Source of the DNA: JACTOJ01 sp032335695
Lineage (GTDB): Bacteria > Bacillota > Clostridia > Clostridiales > Clostridiaceae
DNA: 64,000 nt
NCBI RefSeq assembly: GCF_032335695.1
Contig: NZ_JACTOJ010000024.1
Span: 1 to 64,000 of the forward strand
Direction of reading: 5' to 3'
Shown here: one piece after another, positions 25,051 to 33,825 of the stretch
Position numbering within the stretch: the first letter of the stretch is position 1
Layout: every line of letters begins with the position of its first letter
Translations under genes and position numbers: made by a program
The notes under the pieces: generated by a model
Databases searched by the model: none
What the model was told of the DNA's origin: nothing
Seen by the model: the letters and a program-made list of their open reading frames with translations, nothing else

Positions 25051-26295
25051 TTAATAAATGATTGTTCCTTTTTTCATCACATGTTCCACTTGATTTATTG
25101 CTGTATTATAAACCAAGAAGCCATAATCTTCTGTTTTTAGAAATAGAATGTCAGCTTGCTTTCCTGCTTCTATGCTGCCAAGCTTATCAGACCTTCCTAT
25201 AGCCGCAGCGCCATTTAAGGTTAAAGCTGTAATAGTTTCTTCTAAAGTAAGCTTCATATGAAGCACTGACAAAGCAAAAACTAAAGGTATTGAATTAGTA
25301 AAACAGCTTCCTGGATTAAAATCACTGGCTAAAGCAACTGCGCATCCCTCATCTATCATTTTTCTTCCTGCAGCATAGGGATGCTTCAAACAAAAAGCTG
25401 TGCAAGGCAATAATGTAGCTATAGTATCTGAAGCAGCCAAAACCTTTATATCCCTATCAGAAGCCATAAGCAGATGGTCTGCTGAAAAAGCACCTAATTC
25501 TGCACCAAGTCCGGCGCCGCCAAGAGTAGACATTTCATCCGCATGAATTTTTATCTTAAAGCCAAGCTTTTTTGCAGCTTGAAGCAGCTTTCTTGACTGC
25601 TCTAAAGAAAATACTCCTTCTTCACAGAACACATCGCAGAATTCTGCCAGATTTTTTTTCTTAATCACAGGCAATATCTTTTCTATTATTTCCTCTATAT
25701 ATTTATCTCCAGCTCCTAAATATTCCTTAGGAACAGCATGGGCTCCCAAATAGGTTATGGCAATATCCATAGGATGCTCCTTATTGAGTCTTTGAAGCAC
25801 CCTGAGCTGCTTAAGCTCTGTAGCTAAATCAAGCCCATATCCGCTTTTGCCTTCCACGGTAGTTATTCCCATAGAAAGCATATCCTGAAGGCGGCTGCAG
25901 CCATCCGCATACAGTTCTTCCTCTGTACTGCTTTTAGTACTTACTACAGTACTTTGAATTCCTCCTCCTGCCTTCAATATATCCAGGTAAGGCTTACCGT
26001 TTATACGATCCATAAACTCCTGACTGCGGAAGCCTCCAAAGATAAAATGAGTATGAGAATCTACAAATCCAGGGAGGATGCATTTTGCTGAAGCATCTAT
26101 AACCTCGTCTTCAGCTTCCAGCTTGTGAGCTTTTAAAACTTCCTCCGTAGTACCTGTCATGATTATAGTTTCATCTTCTATATATACAGCGGCATCCTCA
26201 AGTATGGTTAGCTTGCTCATATCTTTGCCTCGCAGTGCCTTAGTGCCTATGGGAGATACCATCTGAGCTGCATGAATAATAAATTTTCTTTTCAT
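25051..26295 (-). CDS. hutI: imidazolonepropionase
   Basis: 414 residues of the amidohydrolase superfamily: CILPGFVDSHTHFIFGG carries the metal-binding HxH, IKIHADEMSTLGGA and FSADHLLMAS the later His ligands, and ALASDFNPGSCFTNS the catalytic Asp. It hydrolyses imidazolone-propionate to N-formimino-glutamate. It follows hutF by 2 bp and precedes hutH closely, so the genes are co-transcribed. Confidence 0.95.
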   Translation of the reverse strand: MKRKFIIHAAQMVSPIGTKALRGKDMSKLTILEDAAVYIEDETIIMTGTTEEVLKAHKLEAEDEVIDASAKCILPGFVDSHTHFIFGGFRSQEFMDRINGKPYLDILKAGGGIQSTVVSTKSSTEEELYADGCSRLQDMLSMGITTVEGKSGYGLDLATELKQLRVLQRLNKEHPMDIAITYLGAHAVPKEYLGAGDKYIEEIIEKILPVIKKKNLAEFCDVFCEEGVFSLEQSRKLLQAAKKLGFKIKIHADEMSTLGGAGLGAELGAFSADHLLMASDRDIKVLAASDTIATLLPCTAFCLKHPYAAGRKMIDEGCAVALASDFNPGSCFTNSIPLVFALSVLHMKLTLEETITALTLNGAAAIGRSDKLGSIEAGKQADILFLKTEDYGFLVYNTAINQVEHVMKKGTIIY

Positions 26296-26297
26296 TG

Positions 26298-27626
26298 CTA
26301 GTTCTCCACTTCCTCCATAATCTTATTAACGAGCTCTATTATCTTTTCCTCTGATACTGTAAGGAGCTTTCCGTCATCAACAGTAAGCTTTCCATCCACT
26401 ACCACCTTTTTGATGCAGTGAGGCTGCATAGCATAAACTAGATTTGGAAGCAGCTGTTCCTTTGACTTTGAAATAGGCTGCATGGATAGATCTTTTATAG
26501 TTACTCCGATAAAGTCCGCTTTCTTACCTTCTTCAATTTCTCCTACTGAAAGCTGAAGTATCTCTGCTCCCTGCTTAGTTCCCATGTCAAAAGCCTGTTT
26601 ATAATTAACGCACATAGCATCACAGGTGTTAACCTTCTGCAATAGCGAAGCCATACGCATTTCTTCAAAAACACTGTTACGGTTATTTCCACAGGCACCA
26701 TCTGAACCGAGCCCTATATTTACCCCTGCCTTCATCATTGCTGGAAGGTCTGTTATACCATCTGCCAAGAACATGTTGCTGGATGGACAATAGGCAAGGC
26801 TTACCTTTCTTTCTCCCATAAGCTGAATTTCAGAAGGCTTAAGATATACGCCATGTATGATAACCATATGCTCATCTACCACTCCAAGCTTATCAAGAGC
26901 TTCTATAGTAGTAAGACCATTGTGTGCTGCCTTACATTCTTCCACTTCAAAAGGTTCCTCCGCCACATGGATATGGAATCTGCAGCCAAGCTCCTTGGCA
27001 AGAGCATGACCTGCCTGAATCATCTCAGGAGTTGCTGCATGAAGGCTGTGAGGTGCTGGAATTACAGTTACCATATCAGAATCTTTATACTTATTAGCAA
27101 GATATCTCGTATTGCTTACAGCCTCTTCTATACTTTCCTGATATCCCTCTGGAGCACCCTTCCAGTCATACATGGTTCTGGCAAGCACTAATCTAATTCC
27201 TATATCCTCTGCTGCCTTTATTATCATTTCATCACTTTCCAAGCCGAAATTATGAAGATAGAAAAAGTCACTTACAGTAGTTACTCCATATTTCATCATT
27301 TCTCCGAAGGCAAACAAAGCTCCTCCGTATATATGCTCCTTTTTAAATCTAGGAGAATATTTATATAGAGCCTCATCTCTCCATTCTAAAAAGGGTCTGT
27401 CACAGGATAGTCCTCTTAAAAGGCTCTGAAAACAATGGTTGTGCAAATTAACTGCACCTGGTACCAAAAGCATATCCTCCCACTGATTTATCTCTGCAGC
27501 TGGATATTTTTGCATTAAATCTTTTTTTAAAGCCACTTTTACAATTGACCCATTTTCCACAGCCACAGCCATGTCTTCCTTAAATTCTTCCTGGTGGTAC
27601 AAATACTTTGGACAATATAGTATCAT
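26298..27626 (-). CDS. hutF: amidohydrolase, probable formimidoylglutamate deiminase (HutF-like)
   Basis: 442 residues of the TRZ/ATZ-type amidohydrolases. PGAVNLHNHCFQSLLRG provides the HxH ligands, FHIHVAEEPFEVEE the third His, VIIHGVYL the next, and GLGSDGACGNNRNS the catalytic Asp. PAPHSLHAATPEMI resembles HutF signatures. HutF deiminates N-formimino-L-glutamate to N-formyl-L-glutamate. The related S-adenosylhomocysteine/cytosine deaminases are the alternative, but the position between hutI and an amidohydrolase favours HutF. RBS GGAGGGATA. Confidence 0.7.
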   Translation of the reverse strand: MILYCPKYLYHQEEFKEDMAVAVENGSIVKVALKKDLMQKYPAAEINQWEDMLLVPGAVNLHNHCFQSLLRGLSCDRPFLEWRDEALYKYSPRFKKEHIYGGALFAFGEMMKYGVTTVSDFFYLHNFGLESDEMIIKAAEDIGIRLVLARTMYDWKGAPEGYQESIEEAVSNTRYLANKYKDSDMVTVIPAPHSLHAATPEMIQAGHALAKELGCRFHIHVAEEPFEVEECKAAHNGLTTIEALDKLGVVDEHMVIIHGVYLKPSEIQLMGERKVSLAYCPSSNMFLADGITDLPAMMKAGVNIGLGSDGACGNNRNSVFEEMRMASLLQKVNTCDAMCVNYKQAFDMGTKQGAEILQLSVGEIEEGKKADFIGVTIKDLSMQPISKSKEQLLPNLVYAMQPHCIKKVVVDGKLTVDDGKLLTVSEEKIIELVNKIMEEVEN

Positions 27627-27646
27627 TACGTATCCCTCCTATAATT

Positions 27647-28927
27647 CTAATCAAGCTCTTTATCTAGTATTAAAACTGCTTCTAGCAAGGCGTTACCTGC
27701 TTTTTCTATATCTTCAATATTAGTAAATTCCTCTGGACAATGACTTTTTCCATCTATACTCTTTACAAAAAGCATACCTGTCCTTGTTATATCTGACATA
27801 TGCACAGAATCGTGACCTGCCATGCTCACTAATTCCATAAATTCTTCATTTATTGCTTCACTTGCTTTCTTCAAGGCGTTTATTACAGTCTCATCAAAGG
27901 TTACCTCCGGCTGATTAAGTATTACTTCTCTTTGAAGCTCAACTTCTCTCTTTCTGATGATTTCTTCCACGCACTGAGTAAGCTTATTTATTATATCTTC
28001 CTTTATATCACTATTAGGTGTTCTTATTTCTACAATTAAATTAGCCTCTCCTGGAATGATATTTGCTGAATTTGGTTCTATATTAAACCAACCTATAGTT
28101 CCTACCACATCTGGTCTGTTAAAACTTTTTATTATCTTTTCAAAGGCAAGACAAAGCTCTGAAGCTGCCATAAGTGCATCATGTCTGAACTCCATTTTAG
28201 TGGTACCTGCATGATTGGATTCCCCTTTTACCTTTACCTTTTCTCTATATATACCTGTAACCTTATTAACAACTGCAAGGGATAAGCCTTTATCAAACAG
28301 ATTTCTTCCCTGCTCTATGTGGCACTCTATAAATGCGCTCAAATCGCCTTCATTAAGAAGTCTATTTTCCAGCTTCTCCACATCTCCTCCCACAAATTTA
28401 ATGGCATCCTCAAGTTTTTCTTTGGTGTTAACATCAAAAGCCTCCTTAAGCTGCTTTTTAGTTACCTTTCCCACAGAAACCCTGCTTCCCATAGTGGATA
28501 TGTTAAAAGGGTTAGGCTCTTCTGCGGAGAAGGAAACTATGGCTAAAGGATGTCTTAAGCTTAAACCCTCCTCTTTAATTCTTTTGAGCACCTCTGATGC
28601 AAGAAGTATGCCTAAAGCTCCATCAAACCTGCCTCCATTTTTTACGCTGTCATGATGGGAACCTAATACTATAGGCTTTAAGGCCTCACTGCCCTGAAGC
28701 CTTACCCATAAATTTGCAATAGGATCAATGTAAGCTTCAGCTCCTAACTCCTTTTTCCACATTTCTATTAACCATTTTCTCGCATGAAAATCAGCTTCAG
28801 ACCCAAAATTTCTATCTATACCACCATTTTGATTTTTGCCAAACTCTGCTAAAGCCTGCAAATTATTTTCTAATCTTTTTTTGTTTACCTTTATATTTAA
28901 AGCCTTAGCCTCATCCTTATACTGCAT
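27647..28927 (-). CDS. M20-family amidohydrolase (hydantoinase/carbamoylase, AllC-like) in the hut operon
   Basis: 426 residues. Zinc ligands are visible: LGSHHDSVKNGGRFDGALG (His, Asp), SAEEPNPF (Glu), ECHIEQG (His) and MAGHDSVHMSD (His). The central lid/dimer domain carries GESNHAGTTKMEFRHDA. Relatives are N-carbamoyl-amino-acid hydrolases and allantoate amidohydrolase. As the hut operon has no hutG or ftcD here, I infer it may release formate from N-formyl-glutamate, though ureido substrates remain possible. Second gene of the operon, after the RpiR regulator. Confidence 0.8.
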   Translation of the reverse strand: MQYKDEAKALNIKVNKKRLENNLQALAEFGKNQNGGIDRNFGSEADFHARKWLIEMWKKELGAEAYIDPIANLWVRLQGSEALKPIVLGSHHDSVKNGGRFDGALGILLASEVLKRIKEEGLSLRHPLAIVSFSAEEPNPFNISTMGSRVSVGKVTKKQLKEAFDVNTKEKLEDAIKFVGGDVEKLENRLLNEGDLSAFIECHIEQGRNLFDKGLSLAVVNKVTGIYREKVKVKGESNHAGTTKMEFRHDALMAASELCLAFEKIIKSFNRPDVVGTIGWFNIEPNSANIIPGEANLIVEIRTPNSDIKEDIINKLTQCVEEIIRKREVELQREVILNQPEVTFDETVINALKKASEAINEEFMELVSMAGHDSVHMSDITRTGMLFVKSIDGKSHCPEEFTNIEDIEKAGNALLEAVLILDKELD

Positions 28928-28980
28928 AAAAAAATTACCTCACTTCTTAAAACTATTTTGCACTGTTTTAAAACATCTCT

Positions 28981-29853
28981 TTAGTGCGATGCAGATTTAT
29001 AATATATGTTTTTAGTTTTTTCATATTCCTCAAGTTTATCCAATCTATCATCAAGCCCATCTATCTTCTTAGCTACATCCCTAAGCAGCAAATTAAAGAA
29101 AAGCATTGGAGTGCTGTAAATATCAAAAATAGAGGAACTGGTTAAAGGAATATCTATGACAGGCTTGCCCAAATTAAATAAAGGTGAAGTTATTCTGTCT
29201 GTTACTCCAGCGATAGAAAAGCCACTTGCTTTAAGCTCCTTAAGCTTTTCAAGTAGATTATTAGGATACCTTGGAAACATTATAGTCAATATTTGTACTT
29301 CCTTAGGATTTTTCAAATGCAAAGTGTCCCATTTCTGACTATCTGGAGTGATGCATTCTACTTTATCCCTTATTTTATTTAATATATAAGCTATATGAGG
29401 AAGCAGAGTGGCCGACATTCTAGAAGAAAGCAAAATTATTTCCTTAGCTTCCAGAATCCTGTCCACCATACTTCCATAAGCAGATGAACTTAAAATAGCC
29501 TCTAACTGCTTCATGTTGTTGTATTCCATATCAATAATTTCAGAAATACTGTTGCTGTCATGAAGGGTATATTGCAGTCTTTGAGGGGCAGTGATCTCTT
29601 CCCTTACAAAAACCTGAAGACTCCTTAAAAAATCATTATAGCCCCTATACCCTAAGGAGTTACAAAACCTAGTTACACTTCCCTGGCTCACATCTGCTGA
29701 AGCTGCTATTTCTCCTGCAGTCATAAATATAATCTCCGTAAGATTGTTTTCAATAAAGCATCCAAGCTTTTTATATACTGTAGACTCCTGAGAACTGAAG
29801 GATAGTCTTTGCTTTAATTCATCAAAGGTTTTTATTTCCAATTTATCGTTCAT
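28981..29853 (-). CDS. MurR/RpiR-family regulator of the hut operon
   Basis: 290 residues: N-terminal HTH_6 (about 30-75; MTAGEIAASADVSQGSVTRFCNSLGYRGY is the recognition unit) and a C-terminal SIS sugar/phospho-ligand domain (about 125-255). First gene of the leftward hut operon. Family members are usually repressors; the ligand could be a hut intermediate. Its own start is preceded by two 18-bp repeats that are good operator candidates, so autoregulation is likely. RBS TTTGGAG. Confidence 0.82.
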   Translation of the reverse strand: MNDKLEIKTFDELKQRLSFSSQESTVYKKLGCFIENNLTEIIFMTAGEIAASADVSQGSVTRFCNSLGYRGYNDFLRSLQVFVREEITAPQRLQYTLHDSNSISEIIDMEYNNMKQLEAILSSSAYGSMVDRILEAKEIILLSSRMSATLLPHIAYILNKIRDKVECITPDSQKWDTLHLKNPKEVQILTIMFPRYPNNLLEKLKELKASGFSIAGVTDRITSPLFNLGKPVIDIPLTSSSIFDIYSTPMLFFNLLLRDVAKKIDGLDDRLDKLEEYEKTKNIYYKSASH

Positions 29854-29872
29854 ATATTCAACTCCAAATATA

Positions 29873-29920
29873 AATTGATGGTTTCATTCATTTTAAATAA
29901 ATAATTGATAATTTCATCAA
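29873..29920. promoter_or_regulatory. twin operator-like repeats upstream of rpiR/hut
   Basis: AATTGATGGTTTCATTCA (29873) and AATTGATAATTTCATCAA (29903) match at 14 of 18 positions and are 30 bp apart. The second is symmetrical (TTGAT-6-ATCAA). Sites with TTTCA halves suit RpiR-type regulators. The rest of the 29854-30209 gap is A/T-rich with a promoter for the next rightward gene. Confidence 0.45.
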
Positions 29921-30135
29921 AACATACAACTATATTAAGGTTAAACTCAAGCTTTTTTTCATAATTAATTAAACTTAGAACTTTTTTATTAATTTATCAA
30001 TATATAACTTTATTTAGACGTTAAAATTATCAATATAGCAATAATATATATCAATATTGGATATATGTTAATGTTATTAAATTCACAGCTCATAATTGTA
30101 ACTTTCAGGTTACTATACCACTTTAAAGTGCTTAC

Positions 30136-30164
30136 TTTACAATATATACCTATAAAACTATGAT
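30136..30164 (+). promoter_or_regulatory. sigma-A-type promoter of the PNPOx-like gene
   Basis: TTTACA (30136-30141), a 17-bp spacer, and TATGAT (30159-30164), 45 bp before the ATG at 30210. Confidence 0.55.
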
Positions 30165-30209
30165 ATTTACAGGGCCCAATAATAAATTTTAGTTCTCGGA
30201 GGTTATATT

Positions 30210-30614
30210 ATGTTTGATTATGCATCAATATTAAAAGAAAATCCTAATGGAGTTTTAGCTACAATAAATGAAGGAAAATTAGCAACTCGTGTTTTTCAAT
30301 ATCTTTTTAACGACGGAGACAAGGTGTATTTCTGCACAAATAGTCAAAAGCCAGTTTACAAGCAGCTTACCGAAAATCCTGCTGCTTCTTTCTGCACTTA
30401 TCCTAAAAATTTTACTCCTGTAGTATCCGTAAACGGAAAAGTAGTTTTTGTAGAAGATCTAGCTTTGAAGACTCGTGCTTTAGAAGAAAACCCAGGTATA
30501 AATAATATTTATAAAAATCCTGAAAATCCTATTTTTAAAATTTTCTATATAGATACTGAAGAGGTTGAAACCTTCTCTTTCACAGAAGGACCAAAGACTT
30601 ATACCATAAAATAA
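30210..30614 (+). CDS. pyridoxamine 5'-phosphate oxidase-family (FMN-binding split barrel) protein
   Basis: 134 residues. NPNGVLATINEGKLATRVFQYLF is the first strand pair of the split barrel, KVYFCTNSQKPVYKQLTENPAASFCTY the FMN/dimer region. Such short members are flavin- or heme-binding reductases, not true PdxH. RBS TCGGAGG. Monocistronic, facing the lipoprotein gene. Substrate unknown. Confidence 0.8.
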   Translation: MFDYASILKENPNGVLATINEGKLATRVFQYLFNDGDKVYFCTNSQKPVYKQLTENPAASFCTYPKNFTPVVSVNGKVVFVEDLALKTRALEENPGINNIYKNPENPIFKIFYIDTEEVETFSFTEGPKTYTIK

Positions 30615-30691
30615 GGATATGCTTTAAAAGGCTGTTGATTTTACTATAAATAATATCTACAGCTTAAAACATATTCTTCACAACTCATAGA

Positions 30692-30726
30692 GCAAAAGAA
30701 AAAGCTGCTGTAAAAACGGCAGCCTA
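30692..30726 (-). terminator. terminator of the DUF815-lipoprotein operon
   Basis: On the minus strand GCTGCCGT-tttt-ACAGCAGC pairs with one mismatch and is followed by TTTTTCTTTT, just after the stop of the lipoprotein gene. Confidence 0.75.
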
Positions 30727-30738
30727 TCTTTTATTAAC

Positions 30739-32085
30739 TTATTTATAGCTCAAGCTTATTGCCATAACATTAGTGTTGTCATCATAGGAATAGCTATAGG
30801 GTTCATTGGCGTTAATTAATTTATATAAGCTTGGATTACTTTTCAATACATCATTTACTGTATTAGTATTATACTTATTCTTATCAAAGGTTTCAGTTTT
30901 TAATATTATTGGAGAAACCTTATTTTGAATTTGATTTGCTAAAAGCTTCTTGTAAGCTTCTGTACTATTTACATAAAGTCCGTTATATATAAAATAATCT
31001 GCTGCAGTGGACTGGCATCCGGGAAAGTTCCGTTGATCCCAAGAGTGATTCTTAGAAATTTCCTTGTCTGTTAAATTAAAATAGTTGTAGTCTAAATAGT
31101 CCTTGTCAGCAACTGGGTCATCGAAGGTGGCATCAAGATGATAGTATTTTCCGTTTATTTTAACTATATTCCATTCGTGCAGAGCATCATCAGCTTGTCC
31201 TTTAACTAAAATATTTTCTATACCTGCTGCATTAAGAAGCCTATACATAGTTTCAGCATATCCTTCACATACAGCTTTTTTGTTAAACAGCACCCCATAA
31301 GCAGTAAACGTATCTGGATTACCATCAAGATTACTTAAGGCTGCCTGATCATATCTTGTATTATTAACCACATAGTCGTGAAGCATTTTTTCTTTCTGAA
31401 AATCATTCATACCAGGCTTTATGAGCTGTGCCACTATTTTGCTAACCTTGTCTTTTACTTGACTTATCTGAGCTTTAAAGGTATCCTTCCCTTGCTTATA
31501 CTTAATATAAATCATAAAATTATTTAAAAACACATTTTCACTTACTTCTGATATATAACCGCCGTAACCGTAATACTCAACTGCGTTTATAGCCATTTTC
31601 TCCATAGCATTTTTATCTATAGTTTTTGATTTTATTGAAATTGTATCCTCTCCATTTTCTAAAGCATTTTTCACTGAATTATATACATCCTCCTGACTTT
31701 CAGCGGTGGTGGTTTTTACATTGCTCACACTATCATTGCTTTTTTCGGTAGTAACGCTTCCATTTTGTATATCTGAAACACCTTTATTAGCAGTGCTGGT
31801 ATCCGTTGCTTCCACTGTAGTGCCGCTTTTGGCATCTGGAAGGGTCTTCTCTAAATCAGCTATATCTTTATCTGTAAGCCCAAGCTCTAATAAAGACTGC
31901 CTTATTTTTTCATCCTTTAAATCCTGCTTTGAAAGGTTTAATTTGCTTACAGTTTGCATTGCTTTTGCCTTATCCTCAGTTTTACTTCCAACTAAGCTGC
32001 AGCCGGATAAAGTTAACGAAGATAAAATTAGTAGAGAAACTATAGGAACATAAAATTTTTTTAGGCCCAATTTATTTTTTCTCAC
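30739..32085 (-). CDS. transglutaminase-domain lipoprotein
   Basis: 448 residues. A lipobox LTLSGC with Cys29 marks a membrane-anchored lipoprotein. A Ser/Thr/Asn-rich linker (about 80-130) leads to a transglutaminase-like core whose triad is visible: Cys in KAVCEGYAETMYRLL, His in DALHEWNIVK and Asp in YHLDATFDDP. Such proteins may be proteases, crosslinkers or peptidoglycan-associated enzymes. Start is GTG 32085, sharing GTGA with the DUF815 stop, so translation is coupled. RBS GAGGTG. Confidence 0.85.
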   Translation of the reverse strand: MRKNKLGLKKFYVPIVSLLILSSLTLSGCSLVGSKTEDKAKAMQTVSKLNLSKQDLKDEKIRQSLLELGLTDKDIADLEKTLPDAKSGTTVEATDTSTANKGVSDIQNGSVTTEKSNDSVSNVKTTTAESQEDVYNSVKNALENGEDTISIKSKTIDKNAMEKMAINAVEYYGYGGYISEVSENVFLNNFMIYIKYKQGKDTFKAQISQVKDKVSKIVAQLIKPGMNDFQKEKMLHDYVVNNTRYDQAALSNLDGNPDTFTAYGVLFNKKAVCEGYAETMYRLLNAAGIENILVKGQADDALHEWNIVKINGKYYHLDATFDDPVADKDYLDYNYFNLTDKEISKNHSWDQRNFPGCQSTAADYFIYNGLYVNSTEAYKKLLANQIQNKVSPIILKTETFDKNKYNTNTVNDVLKSNPSLYKLINANEPYSYSYDDNTNVMAISLSYK

Positions 32086-33332
32086 TTTACACCTCTTCCC
32101 AATAAAAAATTTATAAATTGTCTTGCCGTCCTTCCCGATTTTCCATTATGCCACATCTGCCATTTTAAAGCCTCTGCTTTAAGTTCATCCTTATCCATAT
32201 CTATATTATTTTTTTCCGCTAGTCCAAATACTATGTCTAAATATTCATTTTGATTAGGAGCTGAATAAATTATTGTTACTCCAAATCTATCCACTAAAGA
32301 AAGCTTCTCCTGCATTGCTTCGTTAATGCTTATATCTCCGATGTTTCCTTCTCTATCCTTCCAATTTTCCTTTATAATATGCCTTCTATTAGTGGTAGCA
32401 TATATTAAAACATTTGATGGCTTAAGCTCCAATCCACCTTCCATAACAGACTTAAGATACTTATAGTCTGTCTCAAAATCCTCAAAGGATAAATCATCCA
32501 TAAAAATTATAAAGTTAAGTCCTCTTCCTCTTATACAATCTACAATATCGTTAAACAAGCTTAATTGATGCCTGCTTATTTCTATTACCCTTAAACCTGA
32601 AGAATAGTATTCGTTTATAAGTGCTTTTATAGAGGAAGATTTTCCCGTACCTCTATCCCCATAAAGAAGAACATTATTAGCTGGATAGCCTTTTATAAAG
32701 GCTTCTGTATTTGACATAAGCTCCTTCTTCTGCTGGTCACAGCCTATGATATCATCAAAGGTTATTGTGTCCATATTATATATGCCTATAAGCTTCTTGT
32801 TTGTGTCGTATCTAAAAGCCTTATACCTATTTAATATGCCGCTTCCGTTCTCATAGTAAAATTTTACCATAAAATCGGCTATTTGTTCATCATTTTCAAA
32901 ACTTTCAAAGGCTGCTTTTATTTTATTTAATATTCCATCGCTTTTTGCTCCTTTATAGCTGTAAATACAGGAGTTTATTTCTTCATCTAAAAAATCTATT
33001 TCTGTGTCATATAGCTGCTTTATTAATGTTAAATCTCTTAAGCCCATCTTATAAAGAGATGTTTCCTTTGTCAATTCACCTTTTTCGCAGGCTAATGAAA
33101 ATGGATTTTCGTCTGCTATTAACAAATTTACTATATGGCTTTTCCACAAATTATCATCATAATTATTTGTATCTGACTCCATCAAAAGCTCACTGCATAT
33201 TTGATTACCTAAAGCCCTTAATTCCTCCTGCTTCTTCTGGAGTTTTAAATCTATTGCATTAAGCATAAGCTTTACTATATTATTCTCCAGCATATCTTTA
33301 TATATTATCATATTTAGATAGTTCTTCCCCAT
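32082..33332 (-). CDS. DUF815-family AAA ATPase
   Basis: 416 residues. Walker A YGDRGTGKSSS and Walker B FIIFMDDLSFED; the C-terminal part GVTIIYSAPNQNEYLDI and WHNGKSGRTARQFINFL is typical of DUF815. The helical N-terminus is specific to the clostridial version. Function unknown. ATG 33332 is preceded by GGGGGGT; an upstream TTG is less likely. It heads a two-gene operon with the transglutaminase lipoprotein. A cluster of DnaA boxes lies directly upstream. Confidence 0.85.
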   Translation of the reverse strand: MGKNYLNMIIYKDMLENNIVKLMLNAIDLKLQKKQEELRALGNQICSELLMESDTNNYDDNLWKSHIVNLLIADENPFSLACEKGELTKETSLYKMGLRDLTLIKQLYDTEIDFLDEEINSCIYSYKGAKSDGILNKIKAAFESFENDEQIADFMVKFYYENGSGILNRYKAFRYDTNKKLIGIYNMDTITFDDIIGCDQQKKELMSNTEAFIKGYPANNVLLYGDRGTGKSSSIKALINEYYSSGLRVIEISRHQLSLFNDIVDCIRGRGLNFIIFMDDLSFEDFETDYKYLKSVMEGGLELKPSNVLIYATTNRRHIIKENWKDREGNIGDISINEAMQEKLSLVDRFGVTIIYSAPNQNEYLDIVFGLAEKNNIDMDKDELKAEALKWQMWHNGKSGRTARQFINFLLGRGVK

Positions 33333-33414
33333 TCTATTACCCCCCAAGTCATCAATATGTTTGTTTTTATTGGTTATATTTTATCACAAATATTTTAAAT
33401 TTTCGCTCTATTTT

Positions 33415-33484
33415 TGTGGATAACTTAAATTTAAAGAAAGGTTATCCACATTTTGTGTACATTTTGTTGATAACTTGTGGATAA
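33415..33484. promoter_or_regulatory. cluster of DnaA boxes
   Basis: Perfect 9-mers TTATCCACA occur at 33442-33450 (plus) and on the minus strand at 33415-33423 and 33476-33484. A one-mismatch box TTATCAACA is at 33465-33473 (minus). Four boxes in 70 bp are far above chance. dnaA itself is not in the window, so a DnaA titration/reset site, or DnaA control of the DUF815 operon, is inferred. Confidence 0.65.
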
Positions 33485-33630
33485 GCCTATGTTTTTTGCA
33501 CATTTTTTATATATTTTTGTGAATTGTTTATTTTAAGTATAAGTACATATTTTATAAAAAATTAATTATATCATTTAATTTCATAAAACTTGGACACTTT
33601 TATGCTGAACAATAAGTATATAATTATATA

Positions 33631-33706
33631 AACCACTACGTGGAGGTCCCCCCGAAACGTAGTTTAGAAATGTAGAAATTTTTAATTATTTCTACATTCT
33701 TTTTTT
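33631..33706 (+). ncRNA. candidate small RNA with intrinsic terminator
   Basis: Hairpin ACTACG (33635-33640) / CGTAGT (33658-33663) with the loop TGGAGGTCCCCCCGAAA, then a terminator: AATGTAGAAAT (33669-33679) / ATTTCTACATT (33688-33698) and a run of T. A TATAAT lies at 33619-33624 and TTGGAC at 33590. No ORF. It does not match a riboswitch I can name; it is separated from the following ABC gene by that gene's own promoter. Anti-Shine-Dalgarno-like GGAGG/CCCCCC in the loop is notable. Confidence 0.5.
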
Positions 33707-33762
33707 GTCCAAACAAACTTTGTATAAATGGCAATTATTAAGCTCAAATTTACATATTATGC

Positions 33763-33791
33763 TTGTACATACTTTAATGCCATAATATACT
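33763..33791 (+). promoter_or_regulatory. sigma-A promoter of the ABC exporter operon
   Basis: TTGTAC (33763-33768), 17-bp spacer, TATACT (33786-33791), 35 bp before the start of the ATPase gene. Confidence 0.65.
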
Positions 33792-33825
33792 TATAATAGA
33801 ATTTTATTTAATGGGGGTTTTGGAG

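Noticed and set aside
33415..33484. Chromosomal replication origin
   Set aside because: DnaA boxes are present but dnaA, dnaN and other origin neighbours are not, and no obvious unwinding element was recognised.
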